43,160 bases of DNA from Bacilli bacterium (GTDB lineage: Bacteria; Bacillota_I; Bacilli_A; RFN20; CAG-826): positions 1-43,160 of the forward strand of contig JAFSNY010000082.1 of the NCBI GenBank assembly GCA_017447305.1. The letters run 5' to 3'. This document shows positions 22,153 through 30,816 of the stretch, one piece after another. Within the stretch, counting starts at the first letter, position 1; every line of letters begins with the position of its first letter. Made by a program: the position numbers and the translations under genes. The notes below the pieces were generated by a model that was given only the letters and a program-made list of their open reading frames with translations, did no database searches and was not told the DNA's origin.

Positions 22153-25100
22153 TTACAAACCGAATTTTTTGATTCTCTCGAATCTATCTTTAGCGTATTT
22201 TTCAGCTTTTGTGAGGAGTTCTTCAGCATGGGCTGGGTTGACGCGTGGAAGTTGTGAGAATCTGGTTTCTGTCATGACGAAGTCTCTGAATTTAGTGTAG
22301 TCAGGTTCTTTCATATCGATGGTAAGTCCTGGTTCACCAGCTTCGACTTTACGTGGGTCATAACGGAAGATTGGGAAGTATCCACATTCAACAGCGAGTT
22401 TCTCTTGTCTCATGGAGTTAGTGAGTCCACCTTTAATACCGTGGTTAGCACATGGGGCGTAGCAGATGATTAAGGATGGTCCATTATAGGATTCAGCTTC
22501 TTTTAAGGCTTTGATAGCCGCCATTGGGTTCGCTCCTAAAGCGATTTGAGCAACATAGACTTTGCCATAACTCATCGCGATAAGAGCAAGGTTCTTCTTC
22601 GCGGTTGTTTTACCAGAAGCGGTAAATTTCGCGATGGAACCAGTTTGTGAAGATTTAGAAGATTGACCACCAGTGTTGGAATAGACTTCGGTATCAAGGA
22701 CTAAAACGTTGACATCTTCATCGTTGGCTAAGACGTGATCTAAACCGCCGTAACCGATATCATAGGCCCAGCCATCACCACCGACGATCCAGACTGATTT
22801 ATCTAAGAAGTCTCTTTCATAGACAAGAGCATCTTTGACTGCTTTATCTTTACTCGCTCTGATGAGGTCGAGAAGTTTAGTAACGATTGGTCTAACTTCT
22901 TTACGGTTTCTAATATTTTCGAAGTAAAGGTCGATTTGAGCTTTGAGTTCTTTTTCAACACTTCTACGTTCTTTAGCTGCGCTTAGGATAGCGATGATTT
23001 GAGCGATCTTAGCGTTGGTGGCAATTCTCATACCATAACCATATTCGGCGTTATCTTCGAATAAGGAGTTGGCCCAAGCAATACCTTCTCCGTCCTTATC
23101 TGTGCAGAATGGAGTAAGCGGGGTACTACCTGAATAGATGGATGAACATCCGGTTGCGTTAGCAACGAGCATGTCTTTTCCAAATAATTGAGAAACGAGA
23201 CGGTAATATGGAGTTTCACCACATCCCGCACAAGCACCAGAGATTTCCATATAAGGCATTAAGAATCCAGCGCCTTTAACGGTATCAGTGGAGAATTTGT
23301 CTGCTTTATAAGTGACGTGTTTATAGAGGTAATCAGCAGCTTCTTCTTGTGGGAATTGTGATTTGGCTTCGACCATTTCGAGGGCGAATTTACCAGTGCC
23401 AAGTTTCTTCGCATTGTTGTTAGCTAAACATTCACTAACACATAAGCCACATCCGACACAGTTTCTTGGGGAAACTTGGATACGATATTTAAGACCTTTA
23501 ACGGTTGGTCCCATCGCATCGAGGACGCCTTCTTTAACCATAGCAGGGGCTTTATCCATTTCAGCATCATCGAGAAGGAACGCTCTGATGGTAGCGTGTG
23601 GACAGACGAAGACACATTGGTTACATTGTAAACAGTTTTCTTTATGCCAAAGTGGGACTCTATCAGCAATGGAACGTTTCTCACGGAAGGTGATATTGTT
23701 TTGCATCGTGCCATCTAAGAGTTCGAATTCTTGGAACTTACTGACTGGGATATTATCTCCGTCTAAGTTGCCCATGATAGCAACATAGGAATCGAAGTAA
23801 TCATCACCGGTAAGTTTGACTTCTTTCTTAGGTGAGAGTTCAGCCCATTTTGGATCAACTTTAATTTCTCTTAAGCCTTCAGTACCAGCATCGATAGCTC
23901 TCCAGTTGAGTTCAACAACATCTTGGCCTTTCTTTGCATAGCTCTTTTCGGCAAATTTCTTCATCCATTTGTTTGCTTCTTCATATGGCATAATGCCTGG
24001 GTTTAAGTAGAAGAATGAGGCTTGAAGAATGGTATTGGTGTGTCTTCCCATACCGATTTCACTAGCAATCTTGTTAGCGTCGATAACATAGAATTTCGCA
24101 CCTTTGGTAGCTAATTGATATTTAACACGGTTTGGCATGGTCTTGACGAGTTCTTCATCGCTCATGTCAGTGTTAAGTAAGAATGTTCCACCTTTCTTTA
24201 AATTCTTAATCATATCGAACTTATAAAGATAAGTGTCGAGTGAACAAGAAACAAAGTCAGCATTTTGGACATAGTATGTGGAGCGGATTGGTTGTTTACC
24301 GAATCTTAAGTGAGAACGGGTAACACCACCAGCTTTTCTACTATCGTAAGCAAAGTATGCTTGAGCATATTGATGAGTTGCATCACCAATGATTTTAATC
24401 GATGATTTATTCGCGGAGACGGTACCATCACTACCTAAACCATAGAATAAGCAGGATGTATAATCAGCGTGAACATGGAATTCATCATCAACAGGGATGG
24501 ATAAATGGGTGACATCATCGTTGATACCAACAGTGAATCCGTGCCATGCATCATCTCTCTTAAGGAAATCAAAGACCGCTTTGACATCCTTTGGTTGTGT
24601 ATCTTTTGAAGAAAGACCATAACGTCCACCGATGACTTCGATCTTTCTCTTGCTTGCTTTGATAACAGCAGCGACATCTAAGTATAATGGTTCTCCAACT
24701 GCGCCTGTTTCTTTAGTTCTATCTAAGACAGCGATCTTCTTCACTGAACGTGGTAAAACTTTGAGTAAGTGTTTAGCGGAGAATGGACGATATAAGTGAA
24801 CTTTGACTAAACCAATCTTTTCATCTTTGAGTTCATCGATGACTTCTTTAGCGGTTTCAGTCACACTACCCATCGCCACGATAACGCGGTCAGCATCCTT
24901 AGCACCATAATATGTGAATGGGGCGTATGGTCTACCGGTTAATTTAGTTGCAGCTTTGAAGTATTTTTCTGCATATTCAATGACTTTTTCAAAGTGTTCG
25001 TTTTGAGCTTCTCTACCTTGGAAGTAGATATCATCATTTTCCGCACCACCACGGGTTACTGGGTGAGTGTGTGGGTTGAGGGCTCTTGCTCTAAATTTTT

Positions 25101-25710
25101 CCACTTTGTCCATTGGGAGAAGTTTCTTCCAATAGGAATCGTCAACAAATTCGACATTTTGAATTTCATGAGATGTTCTAAATCCATCGAAGAAATGGCA
25201 AACAGGTGTTTCACTATCGATAGCGATTAAGTGAGCAACGCTTGTTAAGTCAGCGATTTCTTGTACGGAGTGAGAGCAAATCATTGTAATACCAGTTTGT
25301 CTAATCGCATAGATATCCTGGTGATCACCAAAAATGGATAAGGAACGTGTCGCTAAGCTTCTGGCCGAGACATGTAAAACGGCTGGAAGGAGTTCACCGA
25401 CCCATTTATAAATGTTAGGAATCATTAAAAGTAATCCTTGGCTAGCGGTGTAAGTTGATGCGAGAGCACCACCTTGAAGAGCACCATGAACAGTGCCTGA
25501 TGCACCGGCTTCAGATTGCATTTCAATAACCTTTACGACAGAACCATAAAAGTTTTTTCTGCCTTGGCTAGCATAAACATCAATATTTTCCGCCATTGGT
25601 GAAGATGGGGTGATGGGGTAAATGCCAGCAACTTCGATAAAGTTATACGATTCAATAGCAGCCGCGGTATTTCCGTCAACTGAAAGCATCGTCTTTTTAA
25701 CTTCACTCAT
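22153..25710 (-). CDS. nifJ: Pyruvate:ferredoxin (flavodoxin) oxidoreductase
   Basis: 1185 residues from the ATG at 25708-25710, chosen because GGAGG lies 11 nt before it; an in-frame ATG 9 codons upstream lacks such a site. This is the full single-chain enzyme. The order is N-terminal pyrimidine-binding and gamma/alpha-like domains, a two-cluster ferredoxin domain (CLQCNQCVFVCP near residue 690 and CVGCGLCVSEC near 755), CAGCGETPYY near 835, and the TPP domain (GDGWAYDIGYGGLDH near 975, with NTGGQSSKSSQTGS). It turns pyruvate and CoA into acetyl-CoA and CO2, reducing ferredoxin. Promoter and terminator frame it as a single-gene unit. Confidence 0.96.
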   Translation of the reverse strand: MSEVKKTMLSVDGNTAAAIESYNFIEVAGIYPITPSSPMAENIDVYASQGRKNFYGSVVKVIEMQSEAGASGTVHGALQGGALASTYTASQGLLLMIPNIYKWVGELLPAVLHVSARSLATRSLSIFGDHQDIYAIRQTGITMICSHSVQEIADLTSVAHLIAIDSETPVCHFFDGFRTSHEIQNVEFVDDSYWKKLLPMDKVEKFRARALNPHTHPVTRGGAENDDIYFQGREAQNEHFEKVIEYAEKYFKAATKLTGRPYAPFTYYGAKDADRVIVAMGSVTETAKEVIDELKDEKIGLVKVHLYRPFSAKHLLKVLPRSVKKIAVLDRTKETGAVGEPLYLDVAAVIKASKRKIEVIGGRYGLSSKDTQPKDVKAVFDFLKRDDAWHGFTVGINDDVTHLSIPVDDEFHVHADYTSCLFYGLGSDGTVSANKSSIKIIGDATHQYAQAYFAYDSRKAGGVTRSHLRFGKQPIRSTYYVQNADFVSCSLDTYLYKFDMIKNLKKGGTFLLNTDMSDEELVKTMPNRVKYQLATKGAKFYVIDANKIASEIGMGRHTNTILQASFFYLNPGIMPYEEANKWMKKFAEKSYAKKGQDVVELNWRAIDAGTEGLREIKVDPKWAELSPKKEVKLTGDDYFDSYVAIMGNLDGDNIPVSKFQEFELLDGTMQNNITFREKRSIADRVPLWHKENCLQCNQCVFVCPHATIRAFLLDDAEMDKAPAMVKEGVLDAMGPTVKGLKYRIQVSPRNCVGCGLCVSECLANNNAKKLGTGKFALEMVEAKSQFPQEEAADYLYKHVTYKADKFSTDTVKGAGFLMPYMEISGACAGCGETPYYRLVSQLFGKDMLVANATGCSSIYSGSTPLTPFCTDKDGEGIAWANSLFEDNAEYGYGMRIATNAKIAQIIAILSAAKERRSVEKELKAQIDLYFENIRNRKEVRPIVTKLLDLIRASKDKAVKDALVYERDFLDKSVWIVGGDGWAYDIGYGGLDHVLANDEDVNVLVLDTEVYSNTGGQSSKSSQTGSIAKFTASGKTTAKKNLALIAMSYGKVYVAQIALGANPMAAIKALKEAESYNGPSLIICYAPCANHGIKGGLTNSMRQEKLAVECGYFPIFRYDPRKVEAGEPGLTIDMKEPDYTKFRDFVMTETRFSQLPRVNPAHAEELLTKAEKYAKDRFERIKKFGL

Positions 25711-25741
25711 TTTTTTATGTACCTCCATAAATACCAATATA

Positions 25742-25770
25742 AGTATAAAAATACTTAATCTCTTTTACAA
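25742..25770 (-). promoter_or_regulatory. Promoter of pyruvate:ferredoxin oxidoreductase
   Basis: On the minus strand TTGTAA (25765-25770) and TATACT (25742-25747) are 17 bp apart, 31 nt before the ATG. A GGAGGT ribosome site lies between. Confidence 0.78.
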
Positions 25771-25776
25771 GATAAT

Positions 25777-25804
25777 AAAAAAGGTCATATATTAATTGAC
25801 CTTT
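25777..25804 (-). terminator. Terminator of the galU transcript
   Basis: AAAGGTCA (25780-25787) pairs with TGACCTTT (25797-25804), with T-runs on both strands, so it may work in both directions. It ends the galU transcript before the nifJ promoter. Confidence 0.8.
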
Positions 25805-25832
25805 CTTTTTTACCCCCATTTTTTTGGAAAAT

Positions 25833-25854
25833 AATGGAGATATCATATAGTTTT
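25833..25854. repeat. 22-nt intergenic motif, copy B
   Basis: On the plus strand the segment begins AATGGAGATATCATATAG and ends TTTT. It differs from copy A (8922, opposite orientation) at 2 of 22 positions. It lies 21 nt past the galU stop. Confidence 0.5.
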
Positions 25855-25874
25855 CTTATTTTTGAACGACGTTA

Positions 25875-26744
25875 TTAGTCTTCAATTTTTTTGTTCTTAA
25901 TGTATTCCTTAAGAGCGTCCTTCATGTCATCGCGATGGAGGGCAATATCGATAACTGCTTCTAAATATCCAACACGAGTTCCGACATCATATCTCTTACC
26001 AACAAAGTTATAAGCGACGAGATTCTTTTGACGACGGAGAGCGTCAGTTAGTTGAATTTCACCATCGAGTCCAGGGATTGTTGTCTTTAACAAATTAAAG
26101 ATATCTGGAGTAATGACATAACGACCAAGAGCAGCGTATCTACTAGGAGCGTCTTTAACAGGTTTTTCCACCATACTTCTGACTTTGATATAACGACCTT
26201 GGGATTTTTGTGGTTCGATAATTCCGTATTTTGAAACTTCGTTTTCGCTAACTTCTTGAACACCAATGATTGGAGCGTTAAGTTTCTCATAGGCTTTAAT
26301 CACTTGGAGTGAGGCAGGATCTCCACCTTCATTCATGATAATATCATCACCTAAAATGATGAGGAATGGTTCATCTCCAACCGCATCCTTTACTTGTAAA
26401 ATCGCATGGCCCAAACCTCTTTGTTCGCTTTGATAAACAAAGGTGTATTTTGCAAGAGTGGTGATTTTTCTTATCTCTGAAGCAACATTAGGAAGTTTCT
26501 TTGAAATGAGATAATTCTCATACATTGGTTCCCTTTCAAAGAATTTTTCAATAGCTTCTCTACCTTTGTTGACGACAATAATCACTTCTTCGATTCCAGA
26601 GGCCACTGCTTCTTCCACTTGGTATAAAAGAAGAGGCTTATCAATGATTGGCATCATCCCCTTTGGAATGCCTTTGGTTACAGGAAGAAATTCGATAGCC
26701 GCACCGGCAACTGGAATAACGGCTTTTCTAACTTTTTGACTCAT
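25875..26744 (-). CDS. galU: GalU-like UTP-glucose-1-phosphate uridylyltransferase, divergent loop
   Basis: 289 residues, the usual length. Conserved parts include VEEAVASGIEEVIIVV, QRGLGHAIL, LIILGDDII, VEKP, GRYVITPDIF, GEIQLTDAL and GKRYDVGTRVGYLEA. However, the signature nucleotide loop, usually Gly-Leu-Gly-Thr-Arg-Phe-Leu-Pro, reads AGAAIEFLP: the Arg is replaced by Glu and the Gly-Thr are lost. The Lys of TKGIPKGMMP is kept. GalU makes UDP-glucose for glycolipids and polysaccharides. With this loop, activity or nucleotide choice is uncertain. It shares a TAATG stop-start with the upstream regulator-like gene. Confidence 0.85.
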   Translation of the reverse strand: MSQKVRKAVIPVAGAAIEFLPVTKGIPKGMMPIIDKPLLLYQVEEAVASGIEEVIIVVNKGREAIEKFFEREPMYENYLISKKLPNVASEIRKITTLAKYTFVYQSEQRGLGHAILQVKDAVGDEPFLIILGDDIIMNEGGDPASLQVIKAYEKLNAPIIGVQEVSENEVSKYGIIEPQKSQGRYIKVRSMVEKPVKDAPSRYAALGRYVITPDIFNLLKTTIPGLDGEIQLTDALRRQKNLVAYNFVGKRYDVGTRVGYLEAVIDIALHRDDMKDALKEYIKNKKIED

Positions 26745-27169
26745 TATTTCTTTTTTCTCCTATCCTGCTCTTCTTGAATAAGGCGTTTTAACGCTCTTAA
26801 ATCAGCGTCGCTAAGTTCAACATTTGGATTAACTAATCCAGAACCTGGAATAGTCATCTTTTTATAAACGAAGTCGACGACGGAGTCGTATTGGGCTAAT
26901 TGTTTTTTGGTCACGACGTCTTTGACTACTCTTTGATTCTTTTTGTTTTCGTCATTTAAGACATATTCTCTCATTTGAGGAACCAAATCTAAAAGATTAT
27001 AAGTGTAATCAATGTTCACCATCGGATCAAAATAAGATAAATCTTCATTAATCTTCTCTGGATAAACACCGACAATACGGGCAAGTCTCTCACTAGTCAT
27101 GTACTTAACTTTTTTCTTAGTTAAGGCTACGAGATACTTCTTAATTGTCGTGACACTTGGTTTAGCCAT
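26744..27169 (-). CDS. Rex-N-like winged-helix protein without a Rossmann domain
   Basis: 141 residues from the ATG at 27167-27169, which follows AAAGGAG at 8 nt; an in-frame start 6 codons upstream is rejected. Residues 5-65 match the DNA-binding domain of the redox repressor Rex: a Lys-Lys-Tyr-Leu helix, MTSERLARIVGVYPEKI, and NEDLSYFDPMVNIDYTYNLL. In Rex a NADH-binding Rossmann domain follows; here only about 75 charged residues remain, ending in a basic coil. So it may bind DNA without sensing NADH. It is coupled to galU, which it precedes. The Rex link is inferred from pattern. Confidence 0.75.
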   Translation of the reverse strand: MAKPSVTTIKKYLVALTKKKVKYMTSERLARIVGVYPEKINEDLSYFDPMVNIDYTYNLLDLVPQMREYVLNDENKKNQRVVKDVVTKKQLAQYDSVVDFVYKKMTIPGSGLVNPNVELSDADLRALKRLIQEEQDRRKKK

Positions 27170-27199
27170 AACAAAAACTCCTTTCAAGAAATTACTTAT

Positions 27200-27226
27200 A
27201 TTTTATCACAGATAGAAAGTATGCAA
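27200..27226 (-). promoter_or_regulatory. Possible promoter of the Rex-like/galU unit
   Basis: On the minus strand TGATAAAAT is an extended -10 (27200-27208). TTGCAT (27221-27226) is a -35 candidate but only 15 bp away. Confidence 0.35.
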
Positions 27227-27243
27227 GATTAAGTTTTTGTTTT

Positions 27244-28191
27244 TTATATTTTAAGCATATCAGCGATCTTTTGATAATACGCTTTGATTTGAGATGGCTG
27301 TTTATTAAAAATATTATCTAATTTATCAAAGATGGGTTTGCAGTATCCATTACTTTCCATCTCATTAACAAGGTTCTTCGCATATGAATAATTTGATTCA
27401 ACAGATAACGCTCCATTATTATCGATGACAAGTTTAACAACACCTTCATGAGGAATAAACTCTACGGAAGCATCCTTTTTACACGCTTTTATAGCCTCTC
27501 GAGAGTATTTCGCAGCGTTAGTTAATTCATCTGTATTAAACATTCCTTCATGGTCTAAAATCGCGATATATGAAAGAGATATCATAATTCCCACTCCATA
27601 TTTTCTACTACTACCATCGCGGTTTAAATATCCAATGTTAACAAGGAGAGGCGAACTACTAATTTCAATCACGACTTGACGGTTATCGTTATATAACTTA
27701 CTGAAGATTTTAATATTTTTAACTTTTGGGTTATAGACACACATCGGATGATGGATGAATTGACGGTGATTATAAAGTTGGACACCCGCTTTTGAAACAC
27801 TATCGATAAATCCGTTTGGATTGATAGCTTTTCTTGAAAGAGAAGATAAGAAAGATAAAGAAGCATAATCTCCGGCATCCATACAATATTTTCTCAGCCA
27901 ATACATATCCTTATTTTGGTAATAGATAATAAAGAAGATAACTCCCATGATAAGGAAAATACTTCCAACAACGGTTAATAATATCGAGGTTGATAGATTA
28001 AGACCTGGATTACTTAATAAAATGTCATGGAAAAACTTCGTATTGCTATTTTCGTTAGCGATAATAAAGAACGCTCCCCCGAGGCCTAATACAAGTCCGA
28101 AGAAAGTGAAGATGAAACGAATAATACGAATGATTCCCATAAATACCTTATCATTATAATATTTTTCAAAAGAAAAGCGATGAGTTCTCAT
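27244..28191 (-). CDS. Two-TM membrane protein of unknown function
   Basis: 315 residues if the ATG at 28191 is used; the ATG at 28140 (residue 18) has AAGG at 5 nt and is a good alternative, and it would start directly before the first membrane helix. Two hydrophobic segments lie at about 20-45 and 67-90. The rest is a soluble C-terminal domain with mixed strands and helices and no motif I recognise. The order of signals suggests a cytoplasmic tail, two helices and a cytoplasmic or outer domain. It is the first gene after the ribosomal terminator and its control is unclear. Confidence 0.7.
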   Translation of the reverse strand: MRTHRFSFEKYYNDKVFMGIIRIIRFIFTFFGLVLGLGGAFFIIANENSNTKFFHDILLSNPGLNLSTSILLTVVGSIFLIMGVIFFIIYYQNKDMYWLRKYCMDAGDYASLSFLSSLSRKAINPNGFIDSVSKAGVQLYNHRQFIHHPMCVYNPKVKNIKIFSKLYNDNRQVVIEISSSPLLVNIGYLNRDGSSRKYGVGIMISLSYIAILDHEGMFNTDELTNAAKYSREAIKACKKDASVEFIPHEGVVKLVIDNNGALSVESNYSYAKNLVNEMESNGYCKPIFDKLDNIFNKQPSQIKAYYQKIADMLKI

Positions 28192-28198
28192 AAGATAT

Positions 28199-28225
28199 AA
28201 AAAAATCCATACCTTTCGATATGGA
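28199..28225 (-). terminator. Terminator of the S10-spc-alpha ribosomal operon
   Basis: TCCATA (28206-28211) pairs with TATGGA (28220-28225), and on the minus strand the stem is followed by a run of seven T. It lies 24 nt after the rplQ stop. Confidence 0.85.
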
Positions 28226-28248
28226 CTTTTATTTAACTTAATACTTGA

Positions 28249-28650
28249 TTAATCAACCCAAGCGACCATGACGATTGGAGCGTCATCTCCACGTCTATTT
28301 TCTAAACGGAGAGTGCGGGTGTAACCACCTTGACGATCTTTCATCTTTGGACCAATTTCGTTGAATAATTTATCTAAAGCACTGACGCCTTTTTCATCTT
28401 TGACATTTCTTAAGAAGGCAGCAGCGCTACGCTTGGCATTCATCACATCTTCTTTTTTGGTTAATGTGACGAGTCTAGCAGCTTCCTTAGTAACATCGGT
28501 AGATGTGGCTTTGGTGACTTTAACATGTCCGTGTAAGACTAAGTCGGTGACGACATTACGGAGCATGTTTTCGTATTTGGATTTGGTATAGGCAGCTTTA
28601 AATCTTACGCCTGTTTTACCATGAACATTTTTACGACCTTGTGCTGGCAT
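28249..28650 (-). CDS. rplQ: 50S ribosomal protein L17
   Basis: 133 residues, somewhat longer than the 116-128 usual. The start KTGVRFKAAYTKSKYENML is less conserved than the typical Arg-Thr-Arg-x-Arg-Arg start, but VTDLVLHGHVKVTKATST, EAARLVTL and GGYTRTLRLENRRGDDAPIV are clear. L17 binds near the 50S exit side. It is the last gene of the operon, 14 nt after rpoA, and ends in a terminator. Confidence 0.95.
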   Translation of the reverse strand: MPAQGRKNVHGKTGVRFKAAYTKSKYENMLRNVVTDLVLHGHVKVTKATSTDVTKEAARLVTLTKKEDVMNAKRSAAAFLRNVKDEKGVSALDKLFNEIGPKMKDRQGGYTRTLRLENRRGDDAPIVMVAWVD

Positions 28651-28664
28651 AATTAGTTTCCTCC

Positions 28665-29633
28665 TTATTCAAAGTCTTTGAAGGAGAGACCGATGGCGGC
28701 AAGTTTGTCCTTGATTTCCTTGAGGGATTTCTTACCAAGGTTTTTGACTTTCATCATATCTTCTTCGGTTTTTTCAGTTAATTCTAAAACTGTTTGGATT
28801 CCTGCTCTCTTAAGACAGTTATAGGAACGAACGCTGAGATCGAGTTCATCAATCATGATGTTTTCGTATTTGTTTTCTTCAACAACGGCGACATCTTTTT
28901 CGATGTTGATATCTCTGGTCATTTCAACGAGTCCTAAGAATTTCTCGAAGTGAGCGATGAGGATTTGTGCGGATGTTGCAACCGCTTCTTGTGGTTTGAT
29001 TGAACCATCTGTCCAAACTTCTAATGTGAGTTTATCGAAATGGGAATCATGACCAACACGGGTTGGTTCACTGCTATAGTTGGCTTTTCTAACTGGAGAA
29101 TAGTTACTATCAACAGAGATAACACCACGTGGGAGAGTTGGACGGAGAGCCTTGTTTTGTTCTCCAGTCACATAACCACGACCGTTTCTAGCGTGAAGGA
29201 TGGCGTGTAAGGAACCACCTTCGGCGACGTGGCAGATTGGAAGTTCAGGATTGATAACTTTCACACCAGTTGGGCATTCGATGTCCGCGGCGGTGACGGT
29301 TTTTGGTCCTTCAACATTGATTTCTAATTTTTTATTGGAATCATCTTCTAGATCAATTGAAAGAATTAAATCTTTAAGATTGAGGATAATGCTTGTGACA
29401 TCTTCTTCAACACCTTCAATCGCGCTGAATTCGTGTCTTGCACCCTCGATTTCGATCGCATAGATGGAAGCACCTGGTAAGGATGATAATAGGACTCTTC
29501 TTAAGGCATTACCTAAAGTTAAGCCAAAACCTCTTTCTAATGGTTCGATTACGAAACGGCCATAATTTTCAGTTCCGTCATAATCGGCTTGGGTAACTCC
29601 AAACCTTTCAAATGGGTTAGCAATCTTACTCAT
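28665..29633 (-). CDS. rpoA: RNA polymerase alpha subunit
   Basis: 322 residues, with the assembly domain (LGNALRRVLLSSLPGASIYA near residue 37 and GYVTGEQNK near 147) and a C-terminal DNA-binding domain (LSVRSYNCLKRAGIQTVLEL and KNLGKKSLKEIK). It forms the dimer on which RNA polymerase assembles and contacts upstream promoter DNA and regulators. The start follows AAAGGAGAATT. In the normal place between rpsK and rplQ. Confidence 0.97.
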   Translation of the reverse strand: MSKIANPFERFGVTQADYDGTENYGRFVIEPLERGFGLTLGNALRRVLLSSLPGASIYAIEIEGARHEFSAIEGVEEDVTSIILNLKDLILSIDLEDDSNKKLEINVEGPKTVTAADIECPTGVKVINPELPICHVAEGGSLHAILHARNGRGYVTGEQNKALRPTLPRGVISVDSNYSPVRKANYSSEPTRVGHDSHFDKLTLEVWTDGSIKPQEAVATSAQILIAHFEKFLGLVEMTRDINIEKDVAVVEENKYENIMIDELDLSVRSYNCLKRAGIQTVLELTEKTEEDMMKVKNLGKKSLKEIKDKLAAIGLSFKDFE

Positions 29634-29652
29634 ATATTAATTCTCCTTTCAA

Positions 29653-30042
29653 TTATCCGCGTGGGCGTTTTGGTGGACGGCAGCCGTTATGTGGGATTGG
29701 GGTATTATCGGTAATGGATAACACTTGTAATCCGGCAACTGCGAGGGAGCGAATCGCGCCTTCACGACCTGGACCTGGACCTTTAACGTTGACATCAACG
29801 AAGCGGAGTCCTTGATCATATGCAACTTTAGCAGCGGCTTCTGCAGCTTGCGCGGCGGCGAATGGAGTGGATTTTTTAGCTCCTTTGAATCCCATGTGAC
29901 CAGCGCTTGACCAAGCGATGACATTTCCAGCTTCGTCAGAGATGGTAACGATGGTATTGTTGTAGGTAGCGTGAATGTGCGCTACGCCACGAGTATATGA
30001 ACGTTTAATTTTCTTTTTACGAGCATTGGTTTTAGTAGCCAT
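29653..30042 (-). CDS. rpsK: 30S ribosomal protein S11
   Basis: 129 residues. [52 protein letters not shown] and [13 protein letters not shown] are diagnostic. S11 sits on the 30S platform near the mRNA exit. AAAGGAG precedes the start; it is 18 nt after rpsM. Confidence 0.97.
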   Translation of the reverse strand: MATKTNARKKKIKRSYTRGVAHIHATYNNTIVTISDEAGNVIAWSSAGHMGFKGAKKSTPFAAAQAAEAAAKVAYDQGLRFVDVNVKGPGPGREGAIRSLAVAGLQVLSITDNTPIPHNGCRPPKRPRG

Positions 30043-30060
30043 AAATCATTTCTCCTTTCA

Positions 30061-30438
30061 CTAACCTTTTGGAGCGGCCTTCTTGTTCGCAATCGTCTTT
30101 TTTGGTCCTTTACGAGTGCGAGCATTGGTCTTTGTTCTTTGACCGCGGACAGGGAGACCTTTTCTATGTCTTAAACCTCTATAACATCCGATTTCAGTTA
30201 ATCTTTTGATGTTAAGAGCGACTTCTCTACGAAGGTCACCTTCGACCTTGTAGCCTGATAAAACATTTCTGATAGCACCTAATTGATCATCGGTTAAATC
30301 TTTAACTCTGATTGTGCTTTCAACTTTTGCTTCTTCGCAAATTTTAAGCGCAGTGGTTCTGCCAATACCATAGATATAGGTAAGAGCGATATAAACTGGC
30401 TTGTCGTTTGGAATATCAACACCAACAATACGTGCCAT
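30061..30438 (-). CDS. rpsM: 30S ribosomal protein S13
   Basis: 125 residues. [34 protein letters not shown], and the basic tail [20 protein letters not shown] identify it. It contacts 5S rRNA/L5 and tRNA in the P site at the 30S head. It follows rpmJ by 17 nt. Confidence 0.97.
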   Translation of the reverse strand: MARIVGVDIPNDKPVYIALTYIYGIGRTTALKICEEAKVESTIRVKDLTDDQLGAIRNVLSGYKVEGDLRREVALNIKRLTEIGCYRGLRHRKGLPVRGQRTKTNARTRKGPKKTIANKKAAPKG

Positions 30439-30455
30439 ATTCTATTCCTCCTTAA

Positions 30456-30569
30456 TTAACCTTGTCTCTGCTTGTGTTTTGGGTCACTACAAATAACCAT
30501 GACTTTGCCATTTCTTTTGATGACTCTACACTTGTTGCAGATAGGTTTTACTGAAGGTCTGACTTTCAT
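30456..30569 (-). CDS. rpmJ: 50S ribosomal protein L36
   Basis: 37 residues: [20 protein letters not shown], then a Gly-Lys-Val core and Cys-Ser-Asp-Pro-Lys-His. The Cys-x2-Cys with the later Cys and His form the zinc site, so this is the zinc-containing form. It is too short for common length cut-offs, so it is easily missed. AGGAGGAAAATAC precedes the ATG. It lies in its normal place between infA and rpsM. Confidence 0.96.
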   Translation of the reverse strand: MKVRPSVKPICNKCRVIKRNGKVMVICSDPKHKQRQG

Positions 30570-30592
30570 AAGTATTTTCCTCCTAAATGATT

Positions 30593-30811
30593 CTATTTGA
30601 ATCTAAATGTGATTCGGCCCCGTGTTAAATCATAAGGCGAAATTTCTACTGTAACTCTATCTCCCGGAAGGATGCGAATATAATTCATTCGGATTTTTCC
30701 AGAAACGGTGGCCGTGATTACAACTCCGTTTTCAAGTCTTACCTTAAACATCGCGTTTGGTAAGGCTTCAACGACGATCGCCTGTACCTCGATGACGTCT
30801 TGTTTTGACAT
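30593..30811 (-). CDS. infA: Translation initiation factor IF-1
   Basis: 72 residues, a single OB-fold: [20 protein letters not shown], then [20 protein letters not shown] and [15 protein letters not shown]-1 covers the 30S A site during initiation. It follows map by 5 nt. Confidence 0.97.
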   Translation of the reverse strand: MSKQDVIEVQAIVVEALPNAMFKVRLENGVVITATVSGKIRMNYIRILPGDRVTVEISPYDLTRGRITFRFK

Positions 30812-30816
30812 AATTT

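Noticed and set aside
23363-23788. 141-codon plus-strand frame opposite the ferredoxin domain of nifJ
   Set aside because: It lies wholly inside a clear gene on the other strand, with no upstream ribosome site and no domain.
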